Below, piece by piece: positions 36,480 to 46,155 of a stretch of DNA of 64,000 nt (positions are counted from its first letter, which is position 1; the number at the start of each line of letters is the position of its first letter). The translations under genes and the position numbers were made by a program. The notes beneath the pieces were generated by a model that did no database searches, was not told the DNA's origin, and saw nothing but the letters and a program-made list of their open reading frames with translations. This stretch comes from Ignavibacteria bacterium (GTDB lineage: Bacteria; Bacteroidota; Ignavibacteria; Ignavibacteriales; Ignavibacteriaceae): positions 1 through 64,000 of the forward strand of contig JAJTBZ010000069.1 of assembly GCA_021286645.1 (NCBI GenBank), written 5' to 3'.

Positions 36480-38081
36480 TTAAGCCTGCCAAACAGGGTT
36501 CGCTCCAACAATAGTCATTAATACACGCGTTTCAGGAATTTGGTCGGGGGGAATTGAAAGCAAATTCCTGTCAAGGACGACAAAATCAGCAAGTTTCCCG
36601 ATCTCTATCGTGCCCTTACTATTTTCCTCGCCTGCTGCAAATGCAGCGTAAGAAGTAAAGCAGCGAATGGCTTCCTTTACTGAAATTTTTTCAGAAGGAT
36701 TAAAACCACCAGGGAACAGATTATTCTTTACATTCCTTGTTACAGCGGTGTAAATTGCCGGCAGAGGATTAATTGATACGATTGGGAAATCGCTGCCAAA
36801 GCACACAATGCACCCTGCACGAAGCAGTGATCCGATTGGATAAGCTTCGTTACAACGGCTTTCACCCAATCGTTCGGTCATCCAACAGCCATCTTCGAAT
36901 AAATGAAAGGGCTGCATGGAGGCAATAAGACCGAGTTCGGCAAACCGGTTAATATCTGCCTGGGTTATATGTTGCGCATGCTCAATACGCATGCGTCTGT
37001 CAGTTTTAGGAAAATGCCCCGCGGATCTTTCAAAAATATTGAGGACTTCATGATTCGCGCGGTCGCCGATTGCATGTACGCTTAACTGGATATTATGAGT
37101 AAAGCACTCTTTGGTTATGCTTTCTAACTGCCCGTTCGTTAAAATATCCATGGCAAGGCCGGTATTCCTCGGGTCATCTGCATAAGGGGCAAACATGTAA
37201 GCGGTTCCGGCGCCCAAAGAGCCATCGGCAAAGGCTTTTAGAGCACCGGTTCTAATGAACATTGAACCAAAACCGGCTTGAATTCCTGAATAGGTAAAGC
37301 ATTTATAATCTTCGATCGGCAGCCTGGCGTAAACCCTACAGTTCAGGTTCCCCTCGGCTTCCAGTTCCTGCAGCACTCTGAGATGCGCTGCCTGTGATAT
37401 ATCGTGTACCGAAGTAACCCCAAACCGGTTCGCTTCCTGGATAGAACGTAGCAAGTATCGACGAATATCCGCCTGAGTGGCGGGTGGAATGACTTTTGTA
37501 ACTAATTCAATAGCGGTATCCTTCAGTATACCGGTTAGCGCCCCGGCGGCATCCCGCTCAATTTCTCCTCCGGGAGGGTTCGGTGTACTTTCGGTAATAC
37601 CTGCCCTTTCCAATGCAGCAGTATTTGCCAACGCCAGGTGATAATCCATTCGGTAAAGGAGTACCGGCTGAAATTCAGAAAATGGATCAAGCCATCGGCG
37701 GTGAGGCATTTCTATTGTCTGGAAATTAAACTGGTTCCAGTTCCCTCCAGTTACCCAGCGATCGGGATTTTCTTTAATAAATTCTTCTGTTTTAAGTACA
37801 AATTCCGAGCGGCTGCGGACGAAAGAGAGATCAAGACCGCATAAATACTCGCCTCCCCACGCAAGGTGTGTATGTGCATCAATAAAACCAGGCATCATGA
37901 ACGTACCCTGAAGATCGATAATATCCGCACCCGCGCCATATACCTGTCGTGCTTCGTAGTTTGTTCCGGTATAAATAATCCGGTCATTAGCTGTAACTAC
38001 AGCTTCGCAAAACCTGTTGTCTGGTGCGCCTGTATAAATAATGCCATTCAAAAAAATCTTTATTGCTTTTCCTCTGCGCAT
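36480..38081 (-). CDS. YtcJ-like metal-dependent amidohydrolase
   Basis: The 533-residue enzyme belongs to the amidohydrolase_3 group. Motifs in order are MMPGFIDAHTHLAWGG (metal-binding H-x-H), NPDRWVTGGNWNQF, KAFADGSLGAGTAYMFAPYAD, LSVHAIGDRANHEVLNIFE (metal-binding His), MRIEHAQHI (metal-binding His) and VCFGSDFPIVSINP (catalytic Asp). It ends with the composite beta-sandwich segment LADFVVLDRNLL. It should hydrolyse an amide-type substrate in the cytoplasm; the specific substrate cannot be predicted. No signal peptide is seen. It stands alone, divergent from the glycosyltransferase gene. Confidence 0.93.
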   Translation of the reverse strand: MRRGKAIKIFLNGIIYTGAPDNRFCEAVVTANDRIIYTGTNYEARQVYGAGADIIDLQGTFMMPGFIDAHTHLAWGGEYLCGLDLSFVRSRSEFVLKTEEFIKENPDRWVTGGNWNQFNFQTIEMPHRRWLDPFSEFQPVLLYRMDYHLALANTAALERAGITESTPNPPGGEIERDAAGALTGILKDTAIELVTKVIPPATQADIRRYLLRSIQEANRFGVTSVHDISQAAHLRVLQELEAEGNLNCRVYARLPIEDYKCFTYSGIQAGFGSMFIRTGALKAFADGSLGAGTAYMFAPYADDPRNTGLAMDILTNGQLESITKECFTHNIQLSVHAIGDRANHEVLNIFERSAGHFPKTDRRMRIEHAQHITQADINRFAELGLIASMQPFHLFEDGCWMTERLGESRCNEAYPIGSLLRAGCIVCFGSDFPIVSINPLPAIYTAVTRNVKNNLFPGGFNPSEKISVKEAIRCFTSYAAFAAGEENSKGTIEIGKLADFVVLDRNLLSIPPDQIPETRVLMTIVGANPVWQA

Positions 38082-38243
38082 AAAGAACCTGCTTGCCCGT
38101 ATAATGGAAATATATTGTCAGTTTAAAAATAGAATCACTATTTTTGTATTCTAATTAATGCAATATAAGAAAAATACTAAACCATTCTGCCCCCGTGCGT
38201 ATGGTAAAACAAGGTCCACTACAAGGGAACAAAGTAATAATTG

Positions 38244-39311
38244 ATGCGTGATAAATCAACAGGCAGTACCTGGATGAGTATTGTGAACATGTTCAGGAAG
38301 AAACGACCGATCCCCGCTCAGATCCGGTCGATTGGCATTCTTCTGCCCTATAGTACCGGTACATGTGTTTTAACACAAGCGTTGCTTACCGATATGAAAG
38401 CATCCTCTCCTAAAACGCAGGTTATATTGTTTGCCCCGGCAGAGATTAGTGCCTTGGCAAAACTTATGGGATACGCGGATCATGTTGTTAAAATCGATTA
38501 CACTCAAATTGCAGCATCGGCCCGGTTAATTAAACTGCGGAAACCGGATGTGTTAATTGATTTGAATAAATGCTCTAAGAGTAGTGCTCTGCTGTGTCAT
38601 CATTCGGAAGTGCAGCATATCCGTGGTTTTTGCTTTGAAAATAAAGGTGCTGATAAAATTTATGATTCTACGGTGCTATATCGGTCCGATGTACATGAAT
38701 TAGATAATATCAAGGCAATGCAGGTATTTTCACTTGTTACTGCCGGCACCTTGCCGAGAATTTCTCTGCCGAATCAACCACCCGACAGGCAGGGGAGAGC
38801 GGTATTGCATATTGCCCCGGGTGGTGCAGGAAGCGCCCGTAAAGCCTGGCCAATAGAATTTTGGGAAATTTTACTCCTATTTTTTATAGAAAAAGATTTT
38901 GAAGTTCATTTTACCGGTGCCGAAGAAAATTCGGAAATGATTAATAAACTGATTGAGAAATTTTCGAACAAAAAACTGCACAATGCCGCAGGTGAATTAA
39001 GTATGGTAGATACTGCGGTGTTGCTCAAAAGTGCTGAAATTGTTGTCGCGGTCGATTCCGGTATTATGCACCTTGCTTCAGCATTGCAATGCAATCTTGT
39101 TGCTCTTTTCGGGCCGACTCATAGCAGACGGTGGGGTCCTTTAAACAGGAATTCAATTTCATTAAACAGCCCACATACTTGCGCCCCCTGTGTTACCGAG
39201 CCGGGTGATTGTTCCTGCCCCGATCTTACAGGAGAGTGCATGCGTCTTATTTCACCCCAAATGGTTATTGAGTCGGTAATAAGGCTTCTTGATACCGATA
39301 TTAAGGTATAA
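38244..39311 (+). CDS. Family 9 (heptosyltransferase-type) glycosyltransferase
   Basis: The protein of about 355 residues matches the ADP-heptose:LPS heptosyltransferase fold. The N-terminal Rossmann half has IGILLPYSTGTCVLTQALL and KPDVLIDLNKCSKSS. The C-terminal half has VLHIAPGGAGSARKAWPIEFW, FTGAEENSEMI, HNAAGELSMVDTAVLLKSAE and VAVDSGIMHLASALQCNLVALFGPT. The tail has the usual Cys cluster (CAPCVTEPGDCSCPDLTGEC). It probably adds a sugar to lipopolysaccharide core or another envelope glycan. The GGVGDxxL-type donor loop near the N-terminus is replaced by PYSTGTCV, so activity towards ADP-heptose is doubtful. A TTG one codon upstream is an alternative start. Confidence 0.88.
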   Translation: MRDKSTGSTWMSIVNMFRKKRPIPAQIRSIGILLPYSTGTCVLTQALLTDMKASSPKTQVILFAPAEISALAKLMGYADHVVKIDYTQIAASARLIKLRKPDVLIDLNKCSKSSALLCHHSEVQHIRGFCFENKGADKIYDSTVLYRSDVHELDNIKAMQVFSLVTAGTLPRISLPNQPPDRQGRAVLHIAPGGAGSARKAWPIEFWEILLLFFIEKDFEVHFTGAEENSEMINKLIEKFSNKKLHNAAGELSMVDTAVLLKSAEIVVAVDSGIMHLASALQCNLVALFGPTHSRRWGPLNRNSISLNSPHTCAPCVTEPGDCSCPDLTGECMRLISPQMVIESVIRLLDTDIKV

Positions 39312-39365
39312 AGTTTTACACTTCCTAACAGTTGTCAAGTCGCAACTATTTCCTTATACTACAGT

Positions 39366-39809
39366 ATGGTACGGAAAATATTTATTGGAATGCTTTCGCT
39401 GGTACTATTATGTAATTTTACCGGAATTCCTCTCCTGCTGCATTATTGCCAAATGGAGGGTGGTATTTCATTGTCTTCGTGTCCATCATGTTCAGGGAAT
39501 GATGAAGAAGAAACATCCGATATAGCAGATAATGCCTTGCCCGTTACCAACGACTATCCGGTTTCCATTGATGAAAATTCTGCCTGTTGTCAGTATAAAA
39601 TCATGGTTAGCCCTTCATCTGCTGACACCGAATTAGTAAAGACGCTGTCGGCGAAAACCGAAATTAATTCCATTCCTCTTGCAGCAACCTTCAGGGCTGT
39701 AGATGAGTATGGGATTTTACGTTCGGGAATGCTCGATCCTCATCATGGCCCGCCGCCGGGTATGAATTTTCAACTCCGACAAAGTTACCTTTCAATCTTC
39801 CTGATTTGA
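39366..39809 (+). CDS. Small exported Cys-rich protein preceding the CusA-like pump
   Basis: The 147-residue protein has a signal sequence (IFIGMLSLVLLCNFTGIPLLL). A short Cys/His cluster follows: HYCQMEGGISLSSCPSC, then CCQ after an acidic linker (NDEEETSD), and a C-terminal HHGPPPGM. Proteins with an HYC...C-x-x-C...CC pattern are often found next to heavy-metal efflux genes in this phylum, so a periplasmic metal-binding role is likely (inference). The pump gene starts 149 bp downstream on the same strand. No enzyme motif is visible. Confidence 0.7.
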   Translation: MVRKIFIGMLSLVLLCNFTGIPLLLHYCQMEGGISLSSCPSCSGNDEEETSDIADNALPVTNDYPVSIDENSACCQYKIMVSPSSADTELVKTLSAKTEINSIPLAATFRAVDEYGILRSGMLDPHHGPPPGMNFQLRQSYLSIFLI

Positions 39810-39958
39810 CAAACATATCATTGTAATTCCTTGTCACAGGAGAGATATGCTCTTCCTGTTATAACTATTATTTTTTTTACCAGGCCATCAGGATGCGATA
39901 TGTTTCTGTAACGGAAGTATATATAAGCATAGAGTGCCTGAAATTTCAAGGAAATGAT

Positions 39959-42900
39959 ATGATTGAAAAAATTATTGATTGGTGTACGAACAACCGCGCT
40001 ATTGTATTATTATTTTACACGATTCTAAGTATTGCCGGTATTTATTGTGTTATTCATTTGCCAGTTGATGCAATACCGGATTTATCTGAGAATCAGGTAA
40101 TTGTTTATACAGAGTGGATGGGGCGTTCTCCGCAGGTTGTGGAAGATCAGGTTACCTTTCCCCTGGTCTCGTCTCTACAAGGGTTGGCAGAAGTTAAAGC
40201 GGTTCGGGCCTCTACCATGTTTGGTATGTCCTTTGTCTTTGTCATTTTCAATGATAATACCGATATATATTTTGCACGTAACAGGGTGGCAGAAAGATTA
40301 AATACCATTACATCACAATTGCCTCAGGGCGCCGTGCCGACAATTGGTCCCGACGGCAGCGGTACGGGACATGTTTTTTGGTATACGCTCGAAGGGCCCG
40401 GATACGATTTGGGTAAATTGCGAAGTTTGCAGGATTGGTTCGTTCGATATAAACTAGCCTCAGTGGAAGGCGTGGCCGAGGTTGCCGGAATAGGGGGCTT
40501 TGTCAGGCAATATCAGGTAGATGTTCTTCCGGAAAAATTGAAGGTGTATGATCTCAGTTTTTCTGATATAGTTCGCGCCATTCAACGAAATAATAATGAA
40601 GTGGGCGGAAAGATTATTGAGAGTTCAGGGGCAGAATATTTTATTAGGGGGCAGGGATATATTCAGGGTTTGAATGATGTAAGTGATATTCTTATTTCGA
40701 CTCTGCCAAACGGGTACCCTGTTAAGATTAAAGATATTGCCCATGTTCAGGAAGGCGGCGATATTAGAAGGGGTAGTTTGGAGGCTAATGGCACGGGTGA
40801 GAGAGTTGGCGGTATTATTGTGATGCGGAACGGCCAAAACGCCCGTGACGTAATCAACAGAGTGAAGCAAAAGATTGCTGAGGTTTCCACCGGTTTGCCA
40901 CCGGGCGTTACTATTAAGATTGCGTATGATAGGAGCTTATTGGTAGAACAGGCCGTAGGTACATTAAACAGGGCATTGATTGAAGCTGCTATTGTTGTAT
41001 CGATTATGGTTGCACTTTTTCTCATGCATTTCCGAAGCATTATCCGCATTCTTATCGAATTACCGGTCTCGGTACTTATCGCCTTTATTATGATGTACGT
41101 TTTCAAAATCACCTCAAATATTATGAGCCTGGGCGGAATTATTCTGGCGGTGGGAGTTGTGGTTGACTCTTCAATTGTATTGGTTGAAAATGCATACAGG
41201 AACCTGGCCCGCGCTCAAAAGGAAAACCCCTCCATGAACGCGGGTGAATATGTGAAAGTATCGGTACGGTCTGCAAAACAGGTTGCCCGGGCGATTTTCT
41301 TTTCTGAATTAATTATTCTTATTTCTTTTCTCCCGGTGTTCTTGCTTAGCGGGCAGGAAGGGAAATTGTTTTCACCATTGGCATATACAAAAACATTTAC
41401 AATGCTTGCTTCAGCAATTGTGGTAATAACTTTGATACCCGTACTGATGACTATGTTGATGCGGGGTAACTTTAAGGAAGAAAAAGAAAACATAATTACA
41501 CGCTTTTTCAATAACCTGTACGAACCGGTCATCAAATGGGTTTTAAAACATAGGAAAATTACCATCGCGGTAAATATTGCAGCGCTTCTCATTACAATTC
41601 CAATGCTTCTAAAAACAGGTTCTGAATTTATGCCCCCATTGGATGAGGGGTCGTTATTATTCATGCCCGTTACACTGCCGAATGTTTCGATAACAGAAGT
41701 AAACAGGATATTGCAGCAGCAAGATGCAATCATTAAATCGGTACCGGAAGTAGAAATGGTTCTGGGTAAAGCCGGTAAGGCTGAAACGGCAACAGATAAC
41801 GCGCCCCTTAGTATGATTGAGACTATCATTCAATTAAAGCCAAAATCGCAATGGCGGTCTGGTATTTCGAAACAGGATATAATTCAGGAACTGGATAGGA
41901 AATTACAGATACCAGGCGTACGCAACGGCTGGACACAACCAATAATTAACCGGATAAATATGCTCTCAACCGGAGTTCGAACCGATCTCGGGTTGAAAAT
42001 ATTTGGTGCTAACCCTGATACCCTGGAAGCTTTGGCAATACAGGCAGAGTCAATATTAAAACAGGTCCCCGGCGCGGCAGATGTAGTTGCCGACAGGGCG
42101 CAAAACGGCTATTATATTGATGTTGAGGTTAATGATACTGCCGCTGAGCGATTAGGAGTTGATAAGAGAACGGTTCAGGATATTATCGAATCGGCGATCG
42201 GCGGTCAGAATATCGGGTTAATATCCTCGGGTAGGGAAAGGTTCCCGATTCGTGTCCGTATGGCCAGAGAATTTCGCGATGGTGTCGATGAATTAAAAAA
42301 ACTGATCATACCGATCCCTGCCCCCAATATCTCGGGTCAGGGGGCAGGTGTTGAGTTTTACGGTACCCGTTTATCTACGGCATCAGCAACTTCCGGAATG
42401 ACAGGGATGCAGATGGAAAATAATGCTACGGCATCCTCCAATGCTGTACCATCTTCTGCCGGTGAAGATAATGCTTCACCCGCGCGGCAAATTTTTATAC
42501 CACTTGGCATGATAGCAAATGTACGAGTATCCAATGGCCCCTCAATGCTTAACAGTGAAAACGGGATGCTGCGATCTGTGGTGTTTATGAATGCCCGTGG
42601 TGCTGATATGGGAGCGGTGATGGATAATGCCGACAGGCAAATAAAGAAGAACCTGGTACTGCCAAAGGGGTATACTATAGAGTGGAGCGGACAGTACGAA
42701 AGTAAAACCCGTGCGCAAAACCGTATAATGATGATTATGCCTGTTGTATTTGTAGTAATCTTTATACTCTTATTTTTTACACTCAAAGATTATCGCGAGG
42801 CGGCAGTGGTTATGCTTTCTGTACCGTTTGCCCTGATTGGGGGAGTATATATGATTTACTTTTTAGGATATAATTTTTCTGTCGCTGTATGGGTCGGCTT

Positions 42901-43306
42901 TATTGCTTTATATGGAATAGCAGTCGAAACGGGTGTCGTTATGGTAGTGTACCTCCATGAAGCACTTGATAAAAGACTCATCGCATCACAACGTACCATT
43001 TCCGGTAGCCTTACGAACCGGGATATCTATGAAGCCGCGGTTGAGGGTTCAGTATTGAGGCTTCGCCCGAAATTAATGACAGTTTTTACGAGTATGATCG
43101 GACTGGTGCCTGTTATGTGGTCAACCGGTACCGGGGCTGATGTGATGAAACCCCTTACCGCTCCAATGATTGGAGGATTACTGACTTCGGCAATTCATGT
43201 ACTGGTAGTTACTCCTGTTCTCTTTGTTATTATGAAAGAACGCGCGCTCCGGAAGGGTTCATTACATATATCAAAAATGTCTGCATGGATGAAGGAAGGA
43301 GAATAA
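39959..43306 (+). CDS. cusA: CusA/CzcA-family heavy-metal efflux RND pump
   Basis: The inner-membrane proton-driven pump is about 1115 residues. The frame is open from 39893, but ATG 39959 with AAGGA seven bases upstream gives the normal MIEKIIDWCTNN start. Visible marks are LPVDAIPDLSENQVIV, the large porter loops, VVVDSSIVLVENA in the fourth-helix region, FMPPLDEGSLLFMP, GKAGKAETATDNAPL and INMLSTGVRTDLG. These match CusA sites including the methionines in MPPL and NMLSTG that bind Cu(I)/Ag(I). C-terminal helices include YGIAVETGVVMVVYLHEAL. An extra segment of about 50 residues (from VEFYGTRLSTASAT to SPARQIF), with GMTGMQMENN inside, interrupts the second porter half. It heads a three-gene efflux operon. 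Confidence 0.94.
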   Translation: MIEKIIDWCTNNRAIVLLFYTILSIAGIYCVIHLPVDAIPDLSENQVIVYTEWMGRSPQVVEDQVTFPLVSSLQGLAEVKAVRASTMFGMSFVFVIFNDNTDIYFARNRVAERLNTITSQLPQGAVPTIGPDGSGTGHVFWYTLEGPGYDLGKLRSLQDWFVRYKLASVEGVAEVAGIGGFVRQYQVDVLPEKLKVYDLSFSDIVRAIQRNNNEVGGKIIESSGAEYFIRGQGYIQGLNDVSDILISTLPNGYPVKIKDIAHVQEGGDIRRGSLEANGTGERVGGIIVMRNGQNARDVINRVKQKIAEVSTGLPPGVTIKIAYDRSLLVEQAVGTLNRALIEAAIVVSIMVALFLMHFRSIIRILIELPVSVLIAFIMMYVFKITSNIMSLGGIILAVGVVVDSSIVLVENAYRNLARAQKENPSMNAGEYVKVSVRSAKQVARAIFFSELIILISFLPVFLLSGQEGKLFSPLAYTKTFTMLASAIVVITLIPVLMTMLMRGNFKEEKENIITRFFNNLYEPVIKWVLKHRKITIAVNIAALLITIPMLLKTGSEFMPPLDEGSLLFMPVTLPNVSITEVNRILQQQDAIIKSVPEVEMVLGKAGKAETATDNAPLSMIETIIQLKPKSQWRSGISKQDIIQELDRKLQIPGVRNGWTQPIINRINMLSTGVRTDLGLKIFGANPDTLEALAIQAESILKQVPGAADVVADRAQNGYYIDVEVNDTAAERLGVDKRTVQDIIESAIGGQNIGLISSGRERFPIRVRMAREFRDGVDELKKLIIPIPAPNISGQGAGVEFYGTRLSTASATSGMTGMQMENNATASSNAVPSSAGEDNASPARQIFIPLGMIANVRVSNGPSMLNSENGMLRSVVFMNARGADMGAVMDNADRQIKKNLVLPKGYTIEWSGQYESKTRAQNRIMMIMPVVFVVIFILLFFTLKDYREAAVVMLSVPFALIGGVYMIYFLGYNFSVAVWVGFIALYGIAVETGVVMVVYLHEALDKRLIASQRTISGSLTNRDIYEAAVEGSVLRLRPKLMTVFTSMIGLVPVMWSTGTGADVMKPLTAPMIGGLLTSAIHVLVVTPVLFVIMKERALRKGSLHISKMSAWMKEGE

Positions 43307-43307
43307 T

Positions 43308-44609
43308 ATGACTGCACGTATAATCGTTCTTTTGTTTTGGGTGTCTATTGTAACTATGCCTGCACAAACAATCGATTCATTAATCTCGGCAGGGCTGACA
43401 CATAGCTATTCACTAAAGGAACTTAGCCTGAAAAGACGGGCGAATGAACTGCGGGCTAAGCAACTCGACTATCTTCCTGCTCCAAGCCTGGCACTGGAAT
43501 TCAGCCAGGTGCCGGTTACTTCTCCGAATATTTTTACACAGGCCTTATCACAGTCGGTTTCTTTTTCACAAATGTTGCCGCTTGGTGGTAAGCTTTCAGC
43601 TATGCAAAAGGCGGAAAATAGTGCCTTGGTTGTAATTGGACATGAAGAGCGAATGGAACGGGTGACGATCTCCTCTTCAATTCAGATGCAAGTATTAAAA
43701 ATTGCATTCCTCCGCTCAAAGGGCCATTTACTGCTTGAATTGGCAGATTTTTATAAAGCTTCGAGGGGTGCTGCCTCTGTTACTTATGCTTCCGGGCGTT
43801 TAAATAGTACGGATGTGTATATGGCTGAGGCTTTGCTGGCAGAAAGCGAGCAGCAGTTGTTCAACAATGAAAAAGAGATATCCACTGAAGAAAAGAATCT
43901 GCAGAACCTGACGCAGACTGATGGTGGTTGGAACAAACCATTGTTGGAGTTTATTCCGGATATTTCCAATTATATCCCCGATACATCAACGTCCGGGGCA
44001 GTTGATCGTAACCCTGATTTGCATGCCATGTCCGCTATGATAGATATGAAGAAGGCGGAAGCAGCAGCTAATCGTAGAGAACTCATACCTGATTTAATGC
44101 TTCAGGCAATGGTGATGCGTATGCCAAAAGGCATGATTGTTACTACGGCAATGCCGGGAGAAATGTTAACCGGAAGTTATTCGCCTGAATACATGTTCAG
44201 TATAATGGCTTCGGTTACACTGCCCTTTATGCCCTGGGCCAGTGGAAAGATAGAATATCGAACTGAAGAATTACTGGCTGAATCGGAGCGGGTAGCTGAA
44301 TCGAGGAAAAAGATGAGTCAGAATATGCAATCTTCTTTCAATACATATTATACACAATATAAACAGGGTATGGAATTCTTACAGATATATAAGACTCGCG
44401 TATTGCCGGCTATGGAAAAGGCTGTTACAAATGCCACGCAGTTATACGGCTCCGGTTCAGTGACATTCATGCAATATGTAGAATACAAAAAAATGCTCTC
44501 AATGGAGCGAATGAATTACCTTATGAAAATAATGGAATGTAAAATGGCCATCGTGAATCTGATGATGTCTGTTGGCAATGAAGAAATAATTAGGAGTTTA
44601 TATGAATAG
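43308..44609 (+). CDS. TolC/CusC-like outer membrane efflux protein
   Basis: The 433-residue protein has a signal peptide (IIVLLFWVSIVTMPAQ) and two OEP repeats rich in long helices. Examples are SYSLKELSLKRRANELRAKQ and SERVAESRKKMSQNMQSSFN. A Met-rich stretch (MLQAMVMRMPKGM, MPGEML, YMFSIMASV) lies in the middle, as often seen in Cu(I)/Ag(I) channels. It forms the outer-membrane exit duct of the efflux complex. The ATG lies one base after the pump's TAA, and its own stop overlaps the next gene by eight bases, so translation is coupled through all three genes. Confidence 0.92.
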   Translation: MTARIIVLLFWVSIVTMPAQTIDSLISAGLTHSYSLKELSLKRRANELRAKQLDYLPAPSLALEFSQVPVTSPNIFTQALSQSVSFSQMLPLGGKLSAMQKAENSALVVIGHEERMERVTISSSIQMQVLKIAFLRSKGHLLLELADFYKASRGAASVTYASGRLNSTDVYMAEALLAESEQQLFNNEKEISTEEKNLQNLTQTDGGWNKPLLEFIPDISNYIPDTSTSGAVDRNPDLHAMSAMIDMKKAEAAANRRELIPDLMLQAMVMRMPKGMIVTTAMPGEMLTGSYSPEYMFSIMASVTLPFMPWASGKIEYRTEELLAESERVAESRKKMSQNMQSSFNTYYTQYKQGMEFLQIYKTRVLPAMEKAVTNATQLYGSGSVTFMQYVEYKKMLSMERMNYLMKIMECKMAIVNLMMSVGNEEIIRSLYE

Positions 44610-46059
44610 TAATAAAAACAACAACTTTGGAAATTTATTTTTAACAAATAGTATTCCTCTAATAGTAGCAATCTTTATACTGATTATTGGTATAGTAACA
44701 ATCACGGGGTGTAAGCAGGAAAGTGGGGACAAAAATACGGCTCTCTCAACTACAGAGGAGCAGTATTATTGCCCGATGCATCCAACAGTTCATTCGAGCA
44801 AACCCGGAGTGTGCCCGATTTGCCATATGGATCTCGTAAAAAAAACTGTCACGGATGCACAGATAAACTCTGATCTACATTTGCAGGAAGAAGAGGTGAA
44901 TGCGGCCCAGGTTCGAACGGTAAAAATAGCGGAAAGCCCGCTGGCGCGGGAAATTTCGGCGTACAGTACTATTGAGGTGCCCGAGGATCAGAAGCGTATT
45001 GTCTCGGCAAAGTTCAGTGGACGAATCGAAGTGTTATATGCAGCCAAAACGGGAATGGTAATACATAAGGGTGAAAAATTATTTACTGCATACAGCCCGG
45101 ATGTTTTAAAAACATTCCGGGAGCTAATTACGGCGAAAAATTCACCGGGTGATCAGGCATTGGCACAAATGGCAAGGCAGAAATTGCTGCTTTTCGGCCT
45201 GAGTCAGGATTATATCGCTTCTGTTGAAAAACAGAACGCTGTTGAAAATATCTTCCCGTACAATGCACCCTTCGCGGGGATTATTGTGAAGAAGAACATT
45301 CAGGAGGGTGCCTATTTTGCGGAAGGAACGGTGTTATATGAATTGAGTGATATTTCCCGGCTATGGAGTGTGGCAGAAGTATATGAACAGGATGCTGCAT
45401 CGGTGAAACAGGGCATGGAAGCTGTAGTAATTTTGCCGGGGCAATCTGCTAAAACATATAAGGGCGTTGTTGAGTACGTATCGCCTCTGTTGGACCGGCA
45501 AAAACGAACCGTGCAGGTGCGCATCCCGCTCCACAATGATAATGGACAATTGCGTCCTGGTATGTATGCAAATACTGTAGTAAAAATTTCCATGGGTAAA
45601 GGAATCGTTGTGCCGACCGATGCTATAATATTCACGGGTAGACGTGAACTTGTATGGCTGAAAACATCCACAAAATCCTTTCGGATGCAGGAAGTAAAAA
45701 TAGGAGCCAAAGTTGGGGAACAGTACCAGATCATTTCCGGGTTGAAAGCAGGAGATGAGGTGGTTCTTAACGGAAATTATTTGCTCGATTCTGAAAATCG
45801 TTTACGAAAATCAATAGAATCAGAAGATAATACTACCACGGAGTTAGAAAATATGAAAGCCGTATCTATTCCGCCGAATGATCCCCGAATAAAACAACTT
45901 GGTGTTTATAATAAGAATTGTCCGGTACAAGGTGAAGAAATAAATGGTGAGGGGCCATTTGTTTTCTATCGGGGTAAAGTGATTGGTTTTTGCTGTAACG
46001 GGTGCGATGGTAAATTTAAGCAAAACCCGGAGAAATATTTCCAAAAGATAAAGAAATGA
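44602..46059 (+). CDS. cusB: CusB-like membrane fusion protein with HMBD and C-terminal YHS-like domain
   Basis: The 485-residue lipoprotein adaptor has a lipobox (IVTITGC, Cys near residue 37). A heavy-metal-binding domain (YYCPMHPTVHSSKPGVCPIC-H-M) lies at about 52-75. The HlyD-type core follows (SAKFSGRIEVLYAAKTGMVI, FAGIIVKKNIQEGAYFAEGT, QKRTVQVRIPLHNDNGQLRPG). At the end a YHS-like segment (CPVQGEEI, FYRGKVIGFCCNGCDGKF) adds further metal ligands. It links the pump and channel and probably delivers Cu(I)/Ag(I). The gene order pump-channel-adaptor differs from E. coli cusCFBA. Its fused HMBD and YHS-like parts may replace the separate CusF chaperone (inference). Confidence 0.93.
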   Translation: MNSNKNNNFGNLFLTNSIPLIVAIFILIIGIVTITGCKQESGDKNTALSTTEEQYYCPMHPTVHSSKPGVCPICHMDLVKKTVTDAQINSDLHLQEEEVNAAQVRTVKIAESPLAREISAYSTIEVPEDQKRIVSAKFSGRIEVLYAAKTGMVIHKGEKLFTAYSPDVLKTFRELITAKNSPGDQALAQMARQKLLLFGLSQDYIASVEKQNAVENIFPYNAPFAGIIVKKNIQEGAYFAEGTVLYELSDISRLWSVAEVYEQDAASVKQGMEAVVILPGQSAKTYKGVVEYVSPLLDRQKRTVQVRIPLHNDNGQLRPGMYANTVVKISMGKGIVVPTDAIIFTGRRELVWLKTSTKSFRMQEVKIGAKVGEQYQIISGLKAGDEVVLNGNYLLDSENRLRKSIESEDNTTTELENMKAVSIPPNDPRIKQLGVYNKNCPVQGEEINGEGPFVFYRGKVIGFCCNGCDGKFKQNPEKYFQKIKK

Positions 46060-46066
46060 ATTGAAA

Positions 46067-46097
46067 AGCTGGCATGGCTGTCCGGGCCATGTCAGCT
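46067..46097 (+). terminator. Hairpin after the efflux operon
   Basis: AGCTGGCATGGC (46067-46078) pairs with GCCATGTCAGCT (46086-46097), with one G-U pair, 8 bases after the cusB stop. Only a weak T-rich stretch follows, so it may be a partial terminator or an mRNA 3'-end stabiliser. Confidence 0.5.
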
Positions 46098-46155
46098 GTG
46101 TTATACTTATTTGAGCGCGCGTTGTATATTAGTACTTCGAATAATCAGGAATAAT

